A stretch of DNA of 64,000 bases, from assembly GCF_038024125.1 (NCBI RefSeq), contig NZ_CP150662.1, positions 1,319,501-1,383,500 of the forward strand, in the 5' to 3' direction. Below the pieces are notes generated by a model. The model was given only the letters and a program-made list of their open reading frames with translations. It searched no databases and had not been told where the DNA came from. A program made the position numbers and the translations under genes. The stretch comes from Polaribacter gangjinensis (GTDB lineage Bacteria > Bacteroidota > Bacteroidia > Flavobacteriales > Flavobacteriaceae). Of this stretch, positions 8,873-16,211 are shown in pieces; the stretch's first letter is position 1; the number at the start of each line of letters is the position of its first letter.

Positions 8873-9829
8873 TCAACTTATTAAATCTAAAACTTCAAGT
8901 CTTTCTTTCGCCAGAATGTATCTTGCATGTACATCATCAATTTGCTGTTTTGTTAATTTCTTGCCAAAGGTTCGTAAACCTCCTGCAACATCATTGTGAT
9001 GAATTCCCATAGCTAACTTAAGATATTCCAAAAGCAGCGGTTGAGCATCTAAATACGACATCGAATTTAGAGCCTGTGAAATTTTGTTTGCCTCAGCCCA
9101 TTCTCCATTTAAAATATACTCCTGCATAGTAACACTAGCTTTTGGAAAGATACAACCAACACCTGTAATTCCACCACATGCTCCTGCTAGTCCTGCATGT
9201 ACAGTAACTGTATCTACTCCTACTAAAATTTTTAAATCTTTGTTCTCTAACATCAGCGTTTCAATAATTGAAACATCTATAGTCGATATTTTAAGCGCAG
9301 TTACTTTAGGAAGCACTGAAAGCCTTAAGAGAAGGTCTGTTGATAGCGCATGATAACCAGCTGCATCAGGATTGTTATAAGGCATAATGGTTACATGTAC
9401 ATCTTTTGCAGTGGCTTCAGAAAGTGCAAAATACTCATACATTTCTTTTTCAGAAGGAACCGCCTTCGTTTTTGGTGGCATAACCATGACTGTATCAACT
9501 CCGACTTTTGCAAGTCCTTCAATGATTCTAGTAAGCTCTTCCTTAGTTTCTGCAGAAGCTCCGCTAATCAATGGAACATTGTATTCTTTAGCAACCTCAG
9601 AAAGGGATGTAAGCAAAGAAAGTCGCTGTTTGGTACTCAAATAACTATTCTCACCCAGAGTACCAGAACCGACAAGTCCGCTCATTCTGCTTCCACCCTT
9701 TCCTTGAACTTTTAAAATACCTGCGGCCTGTTTTTGCGTTGTATCAAAGTCAATTTCAAGACCACCTGATTTTGACTCTTTTAACCATGTAAACACTGCA
9801 GGCATTACACCTTCCCAATTGAATGTCAT
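8873..9829 (-). CDS. Dihydrodipicolinate synthase family, probable 1-pyrroline-4-hydroxy-2-carboxylate deaminase
   Basis: A 318-residue class I aldolase-fold lyase. The active-site Tyr lies in IMPYNNP and the Schiff-base Lys in TALKIST, the two hallmarks of the DapA/N-acetylneuraminate lyase family. In the hydroxyproline pathway this family deaminates pyrroline-4-hydroxy-2-carboxylate to 2,5-dioxopentanoate, which the next gene product oxidises. An N-terminal insert of about 25 residues (around 16-45) is longer than in DapA. It is the first gene of the operon. Codon choice looks somewhat richer in G/C than the flanking genes by eye, so acquisition from another lineage is conceivable. Confidence 0.85.
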   Translation of the reverse strand: MTFNWEGVMPAVFTWLKESKSGGLEIDFDTTQKQAAGILKVQGKGGSRMSGLVGSGTLGENSYLSTKQRLSLLTSLSEVAKEYNVPLISGASAETKEELTRIIEGLAKVGVDTVMVMPPKTKAVPSEKEMYEYFALSEATAKDVHVTIMPYNNPDAAGYHALSTDLLLRLSVLPKVTALKISTIDVSIIETLMLENKDLKILVGVDTVTVHAGLAGACGGITGVGCIFPKASVTMQEYILNGEWAEANKISQALNSMSYLDAQPLLLEYLKLAMGIHHNDVAGGLRTFGKKLTKQQIDDVHARYILAKERLEVLDLIS

Positions 9830-9853
9830 ATTTGAAGTTTTTTTTTGATGCTT

Positions 9854-9861
9854 TAAAGTTA
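9854..9861 (-). promoter_or_regulatory. Candidate -7 box of the hydroxyproline operon
   Basis: TAACTTTA (minus strand) matches the Bacteroidota -7 consensus TAnnTTTG at all positions but the last, 24 bases upstream of the deaminase start. No convincing -33 TTG is seen, so the assignment is tentative. Confidence 0.4.
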
Positions 9862-9907
9862 TTGAAAATCTATGAAAAATGGGTAAAAGTGATTCATCAT
9901 TTTAATA

Positions 9908-9934
9908 CCTACAAGGTTTTGAAAACCTTGCAGG
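9908..9934. repeat. Palindromic dispersed-type repeat
   Basis: CCTACAAGGTTTT, then G, then AAAACCTTGCAGG: a 27-base near-perfect palindrome with a single mismatch (A9911/C9931). It lies between the convergently oriented leader of the hydroxyproline operon and the end of the YjbR gene. There is no T tract on the YjbR side, so it is not a classic terminator. The same 10-base half (ACAAGGTTTT on the minus strand) recurs at the very end of the window. Confidence 0.6.
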
Positions 9935-9944
9935 AAAATATGAT

Positions 9945-10313
9945 TTACATTTCAGCTAATTCTTTTTGTAATTTTTTGGTTAAACCTTTCACAACTTCAT
10001 CATAAGAATGATTGATGAGTTTTTTGGCCAATTCATCAGAAATATCTGAAGTATTCAATGTTACTGTATTCCATAATTTTTTGTTCATGTGCCAACCTGG
10101 ATTGATACCTTCATATTCACTTCTCAATTCTTCAGACCAATCTGGATTGCATTTTAGATTGATTTTTTGATCGCCTTTTTCCCAAGAATCCAAGCCTACC
10201 AATGCAAACATTTTGTTCATGACTTTAAAAACAAGTGTAACATCATCAAAAGGAAAATGTTCAGTAACACCTTTTTTGGAAAGGCAAAAATCCCGAATTT
10301 CATCAATATGCAT
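9945..10313 (-). CDS. MmcQ/YjbR family protein
   Basis: A 122-residue cytosolic protein of the CyaY-like-fold YjbR family (often annotated as DNA-binding, but without proven function). The N-terminal IDEIRDFCLSKKGVTEHFPF and the motifs FALVG, INLKCNPD, PGWHMNKKLWNTV and LINHSYDEVVKGL are the usual family blocks. It is divergently transcribed from corA with an 80-base shared control region. Confidence 0.88.
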   Translation of the reverse strand: MHIDEIRDFCLSKKGVTEHFPFDDVTLVFKVMNKMFALVGLDSWEKGDQKINLKCNPDWSEELRSEYEGINPGWHMNKKLWNTVTLNTSDISDELAKKLINHSYDEVVKGLTKKLQKELAEM

Positions 10314-10358
10314 AAAGAATGATTTAAAAAAAACAACTCAAATTCCAACTAAAAAAAG

Positions 10359-10366
10359 TATCTTTC
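10359..10366 (+). promoter_or_regulatory. Candidate -7 box for corA
   Basis: TATCTTTC, one mismatch from TAnnTTTG, 27 bases upstream of the chosen corA ATG. It supports the internal start, since the longer open frame (from 10213) would run through this promoter and into the divergent gene. Confidence 0.4.
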
Positions 10367-10392
10367 GTTTCAAAAATACAATTCTTTTGAAT

Positions 10393-11373
10393 ATGCAACC
10401 AGATTTTCTTAGCCAAACTTCATTAATTACATACGCACCAAAAAAACACGAAAGAACTACTTTTACTGATATTTCTGAAATATTATTGACAGATAATCCA
10501 GATGAAATAAAATGGTTAAATACGTATGGATTGTATTTTAAAAATGAATTTAAAACAGTCGTTCAAAATTCGAATTTAGATGATTTTTTATTAAAACTAT
10601 TGAGTGATGATGAACATCCTAACAAAGTAATTTTACTAGATAATTTGATTTTTTTAACAATTAGAGTTTTAAAAACGGATCAAAAGAATTTAAGTTCAGA
10701 ACAAATTCTTTTCATGATTTCAACTCATTCTTTATGGAGTATTCAAGAAAAAAAGGGCGATTATTTTGGTTGGATTCGCGAACGAATTGAGGGAAATAAA
10801 GGTGTTGTTAGAAAGAAAAAAAGTGATTATTTATTGTTTTTGTTATTAGAATCTATTGTGGATAATTACTTAGAAACGTATCAAAAAAATGCAGCCATTA
10901 GTTCTGATCAATTGGATATTTCTAGAGTAAAACCTACGCCTGAATTTACATCTTTAGTTGAAAAAAGAAAGCAAGAATTGTTCAATTTTAAAAAAGCAAC
11001 ATTGAGTTTAAGAGATGTTGTTATGAAATTGGAAACTATTGAAATTAAAGGATTTAACAACAAATACTTTAGTGAATTAAAAGAACAAATCAATAATTTA
11101 TTGACGAATATCGATTTTGAATTGCAAGAATTAGAGAGTAAAATCAATTTGATTTTTAGTATTCAAGGACATCGTTTGAACGAGGTCATGAAAACGTTAA
11201 CAATTTTATCTGTCATTTTTATTCCATTGACATTTTTAGCTGGAATTTATGGAATGAATTTTGAAAATATGCCCGAATTGAAATTCCAGTATGGCTATTT
11301 TTTATTACTTGGGTTTATGTTTGTAATTAGCCTTTTTATTGTTTGGTATTTTAAAAGAAAAAAGTGGTTTTGA
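10393..11373 (+). CDS. corA: CorA-type magnesium/divalent cation transporter
   Basis: An inner-membrane Mg2+ channel of 326 residues. A soluble, charged, coiled-coil-rich N-terminal region is followed by two C-terminal membrane helices. The invariant selectivity motif GMN lies at the end of the first (AGIYGMNFENMPEL), and the protein ends in the usual basic tail (KRKKWF). The frame is open upstream to 10213, but that part overlaps the divergent YjbR gene. The ATG at 10393 gives the normal length and follows a -7-like box, so I choose it. It converges on the alpha/beta hydrolase gene, which ends 20 bases away. Confidence 0.92.
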   Translation: MQPDFLSQTSLITYAPKKHERTTFTDISEILLTDNPDEIKWLNTYGLYFKNEFKTVVQNSNLDDFLLKLLSDDEHPNKVILLDNLIFLTIRVLKTDQKNLSSEQILFMISTHSLWSIQEKKGDYFGWIRERIEGNKGVVRKKKSDYLLFLLLESIVDNYLETYQKNAAISSDQLDISRVKPTPEFTSLVEKRKQELFNFKKATLSLRDVVMKLETIEIKGFNNKYFSELKEQINNLLTNIDFELQELESKINLIFSIQGHRLNEVMKTLTILSVIFIPLTFLAGIYGMNFENMPELKFQYGYFLLLGFMFVISLFIVWYFKRKKWF

Positions 11374-11393
11374 TTTGCTTTCAGCAAAAAACA

Positions 11394-12332
11394 TCAATTT
11401 AAAAATTCCTTTAAAATTAACAAACTTTCTTTAGGATTTTCTTCCATTGGAACATGACCTGAATTTTCCAAAACATACAAAGTTGCATTTGGCAGTAAAT
11501 TGTTCATTCGTTTTCCGTTATCTAACGGAATCCATTCGTCTTTTGCTCCCCAAATTAAAATTGTTGGTGTTTGAATACTTCTCAATTTTTCAGAATTTTT
11601 GAATTCATTTGGTGTAAAATCGGTTTTTGCTCTGTCAATAAAAGCCTGTCTATTTCCAGTTCGCAAAGCCATTTTGTGATAACGCGTTATCAATTCATCT
11701 GTAATTTTTGAATCATCTGCATATACTTCTTGGATATTTTTTTCAATAAAATATTTTGGAGTAAAGTATAAGAAAAGTGAATTTAAAATGGGAGTTTTTG
11801 CCATTTTAAAAACAAAAGGTTGTGATTTGTTAGTTGGCAATCCACTTGCATCAATCAAAATGAGTTTGGTAACTTTTTCAGGATGTTCAGCTGTGTAATT
11901 CCATGCAATATTTCCTCCTAGAGAATTTCCGGCTAAATAACATTTTTCGATGTGTAATTTTGATAAAAACTGATGTAAAAATTGGGTGTAATTTTTAATA
12001 GAATAAGCTGCATTTTTATTGGGACCTGTAATTCCGAATGCTGGCAAATCCATTCTGATGACTCTGTAATTTTTGATAAGCTCTTGATTCCAAGCATCCC
12101 AAGTATGCAAAGAAGCTGCAGTTCCATGAATTAAAACAATTGGAAATCCTTTTCCTTCATCTCTGTAATGCACTTGCATTCCATCAATTTCAATAAATTT
12201 AGAATGTTCGTTTGCATAATTTTTTTTGAGTTCTTCTGGTGAAATATCAGCGTAAAATCCTTGGTAAAGAAGCACAATAATCAATAATAAAACTCCCAAA
12301 AAAAACCGTTTTAAAAGCCATCCTTTTCTCAT
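11394..12332 (-). CDS. Alpha/beta hydrolase
   Basis: A 312-residue protein with an N-terminal membrane anchor or signal (hydrophobic stretch around residues 10-24). The fold then shows the oxyanion motif VLIHGTAAS, the nucleophile elbow GNSLGG, the acid-bearing strand ILIWGAKDEWIP and the terminal SGHVPMEENP histidine. This is a complete Ser-Asp-His triad. The substrate cannot be predicted. It is translated 3 bases after the cyclase-family gene, so the two form an operon and perhaps act on a common ester or amide. Confidence 0.88.
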   Translation of the reverse strand: MRKGWLLKRFFLGVLLLIIVLLYQGFYADISPEELKKNYANEHSKFIEIDGMQVHYRDEGKGFPIVLIHGTAASLHTWDAWNQELIKNYRVIRMDLPAFGITGPNKNAAYSIKNYTQFLHQFLSKLHIEKCYLAGNSLGGNIAWNYTAEHPEKVTKLILIDASGLPTNKSQPFVFKMAKTPILNSLFLYFTPKYFIEKNIQEVYADDSKITDELITRYHKMALRTGNRQAFIDRAKTDFTPNEFKNSEKLRSIQTPTILIWGAKDEWIPLDNGKRMNNLLPNATLYVLENSGHVPMEENPKESLLILKEFLN

Positions 12333-12335
12333 AAA

Positions 12336-13088
12336 TTATGATAAAATTTCATACAAAATTGGTTTGCTTGGAGTGGCATCATTTTCAAAAGGTGCAATCA
12401 TCAAATTCAATAAATATTCGCCATCATTTACTTTATTAGAAACGTAAATGAACTCTGTAATTGTTGCATCCATCCTGATTTCTCCAGCTGTATTCCAAAA
12501 AGCATTGTGTGCCAATAATTCGCCTCCATCTTTTTCTTTATCTACAGAAGGTAAATCAACCAACAAATGTTTGATACCTTTTTCTCTCAAATAAATGGCA
12601 GTTTCCTCTAATAAATAAGGCGGATTTGTATTGGAATATCTCATTCCTTTTTTATCACTTCTTAAATTTGGCAAAGTCCTAATGACAACTGCATCTCGTT
12701 TTTTATTTCTCAACGCAGTTTGCAATTGTTTTTGAGATATTACAAAATCACCATCTCTAAATTCTGGAGCAACAGTTATAACTTCTGCAACAAAAAAATA
12801 ATGCTTTAAATTTTGATTTACAGAATGAATTTTTTCAGTGATATGACCTACACATTCTGTATGCGTAATGTGCGAATGCGGATTGAAATGAATGTTATTA
12901 AAATTAACTACAGCCCCTTCAGAAACCAAGACCTTTTCATCATCAAATTCTTGTGGAAAAATTTTTGGATCATCAATATACCAAGCATTTACAGCTTGTT
13001 TATGAGGATCAATTGCAATAGAAATATCAATTGGTTTTGAAACATCTATTTGAATTTTTCTAGAATTGTATTCGATGGTTGCTTTCAT
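12336..13088 (-). CDS. Cyclase family protein (kynurenine formamidase-like)
   Basis: 250 residues of the putative-cyclase/KynB-like metal-dependent hydrolase family. The metal-binding motif is seen as HSHITHTECVGHI near residue 71-83, a variant of the family HxGTHxDxPxH pattern. Later blocks (VVIRTLPN, LLVDLPSVD) also fit. Members include arylformamidases and isatin hydrolases. The degenerate metal motif makes a specific call unsafe. It is first gene of a two-gene operon with the alpha/beta hydrolase, preceded by a perfect -7 box. Confidence 0.82.
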   Translation of the reverse strand: MKATIEYNSRKIQIDVSKPIDISIAIDPHKQAVNAWYIDDPKIFPQEFDDEKVLVSEGAVVNFNNIHFNPHSHITHTECVGHITEKIHSVNQNLKHYFFVAEVITVAPEFRDGDFVISQKQLQTALRNKKRDAVVIRTLPNLRSDKKGMRYSNTNPPYLLEETAIYLREKGIKHLLVDLPSVDKEKDGGELLAHNAFWNTAGEIRMDATITEFIYVSNKVNDGEYLLNLMIAPFENDATPSKPILYEILS

Positions 13089-13122
13089 AAAGGGAACTTA
13101 GTAATTGTTGATTGATGTTTCT

Positions 13123-13130
13123 CAAAGATA
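13123..13130 (-). promoter_or_regulatory. -7 box of the cyclase/hydrolase operon
   Basis: TATCTTTG on the minus strand is a perfect TAnnTTTG match, 34 bases upstream of the cyclase ATG. No good -33 element is seen. Confidence 0.55.
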
Positions 13131-13172
13131 GCATTTCAAAACTTTATTTTGAAATTTTCTTTTTGAAAGAAA

Positions 13173-14306
13173 TCAAACCAAATTCAACATAAATAAATCA
13201 GATGCAATTCCGTCAGATAAAAACTGACCTTTTGCAGTTGTTTTTAAGATTCCATTTTCAAAAATCAACAATTCGTCATCCAAGTATTTTTGAGATTGCA
13301 TTGCCAAATACGATGCATATTTTTCTCCAAAATCTTGGGTAATTTTATCTACAGAAACTCCCCAAATTGTTCGTAAACCTGTCATGATATATTCATTGTA
13401 TTTATCAGTTATTGACAGAATTTCACGTTCAATTGGCAGGCTATTTTCTTGAATTGCTTTGATATATTTGGTATTATTTCTCACATTCCAACTGCGCTGA
13501 TTTCCATCAAAAGAATGTGCTGAAGGACCAATTCCGAGGTAAGATTTTCCTTGCCAATACCCCGAATTATTTTTACTAAAAAACCCTTCTTTCCCAAAAT
13601 TGGAGGTTTCATAATGCACAAAATCATGCTTTTTTAAAATGTCTTTTAAGATGTAAAATTGCTCTTGCGCTTTTTCATCATCCACATTTTTGATGATGCC
13701 TTTTTGTATAAAACTTGCCAAAGCTGTTTTTGGCTCAACAGTTAAAGCATAACTAGAAATATGAGGAATTCCGAAACTGAGTGCAGTTTCAATATTTTCA
13801 ATCCATTGTTTATTGTTGCAATCTGGAATTCCGTAAATCAAATCAATGGAAATATTTTTAAAATAATGAGTGGCAATTTCCAAGCATTTTTTTGCTTCAT
13901 CTGAGTTATGAGCGCGATTCATCAATTGTAAATCCTGTTCAAAAAAAGACTGAATACCAATACTCAATCTGTTTATTTTTGATTCAGAAAGTTCAATTAT
14001 TTTTTCGTTAGATAAATCATCAGGATTTGCTTCTAACGTAATTTCGGGTGATGAAACTACTGAATGACGTTGATAAACAACATCAATAATTTTATTTATC
14101 TCATTGATTGACAATATACTAGGAGTTCCTCCTCCAAAATAAATGGTTTCAATAATGGTATTATTCAGTTCACTTTTTCTAAGTTCAATTTCTTGACAAA
14201 TGGCAGCAATCATTTCATCTTTTCGAGTCAAAGAAGTAGAAAAATGAAAATCACAATAATAACAAGCTTGTTTGCAAAATGGAATGTGAATATAAACGGC
14301 CCCCAT
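13173..14306 (-). CDS. hemW: HemW-like radical SAM coproporphyrinogen III oxidase family (heme chaperone)
   Basis: A 377-residue radical SAM protein with the CxxxCxxC cluster motif in PFCKQACYYCDF at about residues 9-20. The GGGTPS SAM-binding motif and the NPDDL and SIGIQSF blocks follow, with a HemN-type C-terminal domain. The HemW branch (Cys-rich motif followed by F-H-F, standard length) is a heme chaperone rather than a true HemN. It shares the strand with the four-helix-bundle cassette and ruvC. The cassette separates it from ruvC, and only 13 bases lie between its ATG and the repeat array. Confidence 0.92.
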   Translation of the reverse strand: MGAVYIHIPFCKQACYYCDFHFSTSLTRKDEMIAAICQEIELRKSELNNTIIETIYFGGGTPSILSINEINKIIDVVYQRHSVVSSPEITLEANPDDLSNEKIIELSESKINRLSIGIQSFFEQDLQLMNRAHNSDEAKKCLEIATHYFKNISIDLIYGIPDCNNKQWIENIETALSFGIPHISSYALTVEPKTALASFIQKGIIKNVDDEKAQEQFYILKDILKKHDFVHYETSNFGKEGFFSKNNSGYWQGKSYLGIGPSAHSFDGNQRSWNVRNNTKYIKAIQENSLPIEREILSITDKYNEYIMTGLRTIWGVSVDKITQDFGEKYASYLAMQSQKYLDDELLIFENGILKTTAKGQFLSDGIASDLFMLNLV

Positions 14307-14319
14307 TGAATTAGTTTTC

Positions 14320-14343
14320 AGTTTTCAGTCTCAGTTTTCAGTT
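14320..14343 (+). repeat. Left inverted arm of cassette 2
   Basis: Consists of AGTTTTC, AGTCTC, AGTTTTC and AGTT. It is the exact reverse complement of 14749-14772. Confidence 0.85.
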
Positions 14344-14349
14344 TGAGAT

Positions 14350-14721
14350 TCATTTTAATTTAACTCCGAATTTTGATGGATTGTTCATCATAAAATGTGT
14401 CAATTTTCCAACTTCTTCAATTTCATTTGAAAGTTCTTGGAATATTTCTGAATTTATGTAATTACATTTATTTGCAAACAAGAGCCAAGTAAAGGTCTCT
14501 GAATTTTCAGCATCACTATCACTAAGTTTACTTGTAAAATGTTTTGGGTATGCTCTTTTTCTATAGGCCTCAGCAATATTTGCAGGAACACTTCTTGATG
14601 ATCTTCTTATTTGATCTGTAAGTGAATACTTTTCCTCAATTGGAAATGACTTTGAAATTTCAAAAATTCTCATTGCCAATTGAAATGATTTTTTGAATGC
14701 TAAAAGACTTGTAAAATCCAT
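14350..14721 (-). CDS. Four-helix-bundle (S23-like) protein, copy 2
   Basis: 123 residues. It carries the family signature most clearly: LTDQIRRSSRSVPANIAEAY at residues 34-53, with a basic RKR cluster after it, and helical segments before and after. This is the S23 / 23S rRNA intervening-sequence protein family. Family members are small, basic and have no known enzymatic activity. The start is the ATG just inside the right repeat arm. It lies between ruvC and hemW, and neither gene suggests a partner function. It shares only the core motif with copies 1 and 3. Confidence 0.88.
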   Translation of the reverse strand: MDFTSLLAFKKSFQLAMRIFEISKSFPIEEKYSLTDQIRRSSRSVPANIAEAYRKRAYPKHFTSKLSDSDAENSETFTWLLFANKCNYINSEIFQELSNEIEEVGKLTHFMMNNPSKFGVKLK

Positions 14722-14748
14722 AATTAATAATTATATATTAAATAACCC

Positions 14749-14772
14749 AACTGAAAACTGAGACTGAAAACT
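14749..14772 (-). repeat. Right inverted arm of cassette 2
   Basis: Exact 24-base reverse complement of 14320-14343. Its outer two bases are part of the ruvC stop codon. Confidence 0.85.
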
Positions 14773-15325
14773 ATTTTTTTATTCTCTTTTCATTATTCTT
14801 CACAAAACTCTCCCATCCTGAATAACTAATTCCACCTTCTATTTTTCCGTAATTGTAAAAATGACAAACTGCAGCAGCCAAACCATCTGTAGCGTCTAAA
14901 TTTTTTGGTAAACTTTTGAGATTTAAAAGCGATTTTAACATCAAAGCAACTTGTTCTTTACTCGCATTTCCATTTCCTGTAATGGCCATTTTTATCTTTT
15001 TTGGCAGATATTCTGTAATTGGAATTTGGCGTGATAAACCAGCAGCCATGGCAACTCCTTGTGCTCTTCCCAACTTTAACATGGATTGTACATTTTTACC
15101 GTAAAATGGCGCTTCAATGGCAATTTCGTCAGGATTATGAGTGTCAATCAACTCAATAGTTCGTTCAAAAATGTGCTTTAATTTTAGATAATGATCATCG
15201 TATTTTGAGAGTTGCAATTCGTTCATTTGAATGAATTCCATTTTTTTTCCAACCACTTTGATGAGTCCAAAACCCATAATGGTTGTTCCTGGATCAATCC
15301 CTAAAATAATTTTTTCTGTTATCAA
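14771..15325 (-). CDS. ruvC: Holliday junction resolvase RuvC
   Basis: A homodimeric endonuclease that resolves Holliday junctions with RuvAB. 184 residues with an RNase H fold. The catalytic acids are visible: Asp in LGIDPGTT (residue 10), Glu in EIAIEAPFYG, and the C-terminal DATDGLAAAVCHFY block with the catalytic His/Asp pair. The start at 15325 gives the usual N-terminus. The last codons and the TAG stop run into the inverted arm of cassette 2, so that insertion would have left the protein nearly intact. Confidence 0.95.
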   Translation of the reverse strand: MITEKIILGIDPGTTIMGFGLIKVVGKKMEFIQMNELQLSKYDDHYLKLKHIFERTIELIDTHNPDEIAIEAPFYGKNVQSMLKLGRAQGVAMAAGLSRQIPITEYLPKKIKMAITGNGNASKEQVALMLKSLLNLKSLPKNLDATDGLAAAVCHFYNYGKIEGGISYSGWESFVKNNEKRIKK

Positions 15326-15335
15326 AAAGTAGGAT

Positions 15336-15467
15336 TTAAAAAAATGCTTTTATCAAAGCATCAGCATTGAACCACAAATATAAAACCACCACCAATAAAA
15401 CAACTAAAAACAATCCTTTTATTGATTTTTTTTCTTTTTTCCTTCCAAATTTCCTTCTAAATTCCAT
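15336..15467 (-). CDS. Small single-pass membrane protein, 43 residues
   Basis: This short frame encodes a very basic N-terminus (MEFRRKFGRKKEKKSIKG), then one hydrophobic helix (LFLVVLLVVVLYLWF, about residues 20-34), and a short polar tail ending in FF. The positive-inside rule predicts a cytoplasmic N-terminus. It starts with ATG, stops with TAA and lies 10 bases upstream of ruvC on the same strand, suggesting co-transcription. The length is below common annotation cut-offs. The clean basic-hydrophobic pattern argues that it is a real gene. Function is unknown. Confidence 0.6.
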   Translation of the reverse strand: MEFRRKFGRKKEKKSIKGLFLVVLLVVVLYLWFNADALIKAFF

Positions 15468-15551
15468 GATTCTATTTTTAAGACTCTAAAAATGTAAAGA
15501 TAAATTAAAATAAGCTTATACAATTTATTGACTTACTCCTCTATAAAACAA

Positions 15552-16211
15552 TTATTTTACTCCACGTAACATTTCTCTTTTTCCAGGAGGACCTTGTAAA
15601 CGCTCTACATTAAATCCAACTTTTTGCAAAGCTCTTCTAACACTTCCTTTGGCTGCATAAGTCACTAAAATGCCATTGATTTTTAACGCTTTATACATTT
15701 TTTCAAAAACTTCTTCTGTCCACAGTTCAGGCTGAACTCTTGCCCCAAATGCATCAAAATAAATCAAATCAAAGGTGTTTTCATCATCAATATTGTGAAA
15801 AAATTGTTTCCTTTTAGTCAATGAAAAATTGGTTGAAATTTGATTTTTTTCTTCCCAAGAGATATGATGCATTTCATCAAAAATTGACTGAAATTCATTC
15901 GCATTTAATTCAGAAACATAGTTGAGTTGTTTAATTTCCGAAATTTCAACTGGATATGCTTCCACTCCAACATAATCAATGATTTTTGAACTTTTTTGAG
16001 CTTCTAAAAAAGTGATAAATGCATTTAAACCTGTTCCAAAACCAATTTCTAAAATCGAAAATTCATCCAAAGAAACTTGTGCTAATCCATTTTTGATAAA
16101 TACATGATATGCTTCTTGAATCGCCCCATGTTTGGAATGATAATGTTCATCCCAATCAATCAAATAAATGGTTGTAGAACCATCTGAAGTATGGAGAATT
16201 TCTCTTTTCAA
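15552..16211 (-). CDS. mnmD: tRNA (5-methylaminomethyl-2-thiouridylate) methyltransferase MnmD-like
   Basis: 219 residues matching the methyltransferase half of MnmC, which occurs alone as MnmD in Bacteroidota and other groups. It transfers a methyl group in the last step of mnm5s2U34 synthesis in tRNA. Seen blocks are GAIQEAYHVFIKNGL, the SAM-binding ILEIGFGTGLNAF (about residues 55-67), DLIYFDAFGARVQPELW and the terminal PPGKREMLRG. The FAD oxidase half is absent. It overlaps the upstream lipoprotein gene by 4 bases (ATGA). Confidence 0.9.
   Translation of the reverse strand: MKREILHTSDGSTTIYLIDWDEHYHSKHGAIQEAYHVFIKNGLAQVSLDEFSILEIGFGTGLNAFITFLEAQKSSKIIDYVGVEAYPVEISEIKQLNYVSELNANEFQSIFDEMHHISWEEKNQISTNFSLTKRKQFFHNIDDENTFDLIYFDAFGARVQPELWTEEVFEKMYKALKINGILVTYAAKGSVRRALQKVGFNVERLQGPPGKREMLRGVK

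Larger units (their letters stand above)
14313..14772 (-). mobile_element. Four-helix-bundle cassette 2 with 24-bp terminal inverted repeats (candidate element)
   Basis: A 460-bp segment between hemW (start 14306) and ruvC (stop 14771-14773). Its perfect 24-bp inverted arms are 14320-14343 and 14749-14772, built from AGTTTTC-like heptamers. The left side carries one extra heptamer (14313-14319). The right arm overlaps the ruvC TAG stop codon. The only gene inside is 14350-14721. The unit sequence is unrelated to that of cassette 1, but the layout is identical. Confidence 0.5.

Noticed and set aside
10213..10392. N-terminal 60-codon extension of the CorA frame
   Set aside because: It overlaps the divergent YjbR gene and a -7-like box, and the ATG at 10393 gives the standard CorA length.
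11374..11390. Possible terminator between corA and the alpha/beta hydrolase (TTTGC/GCAAA)
   Set aside because: Only a 5-bp AT-rich stem without a T tract on either strand.
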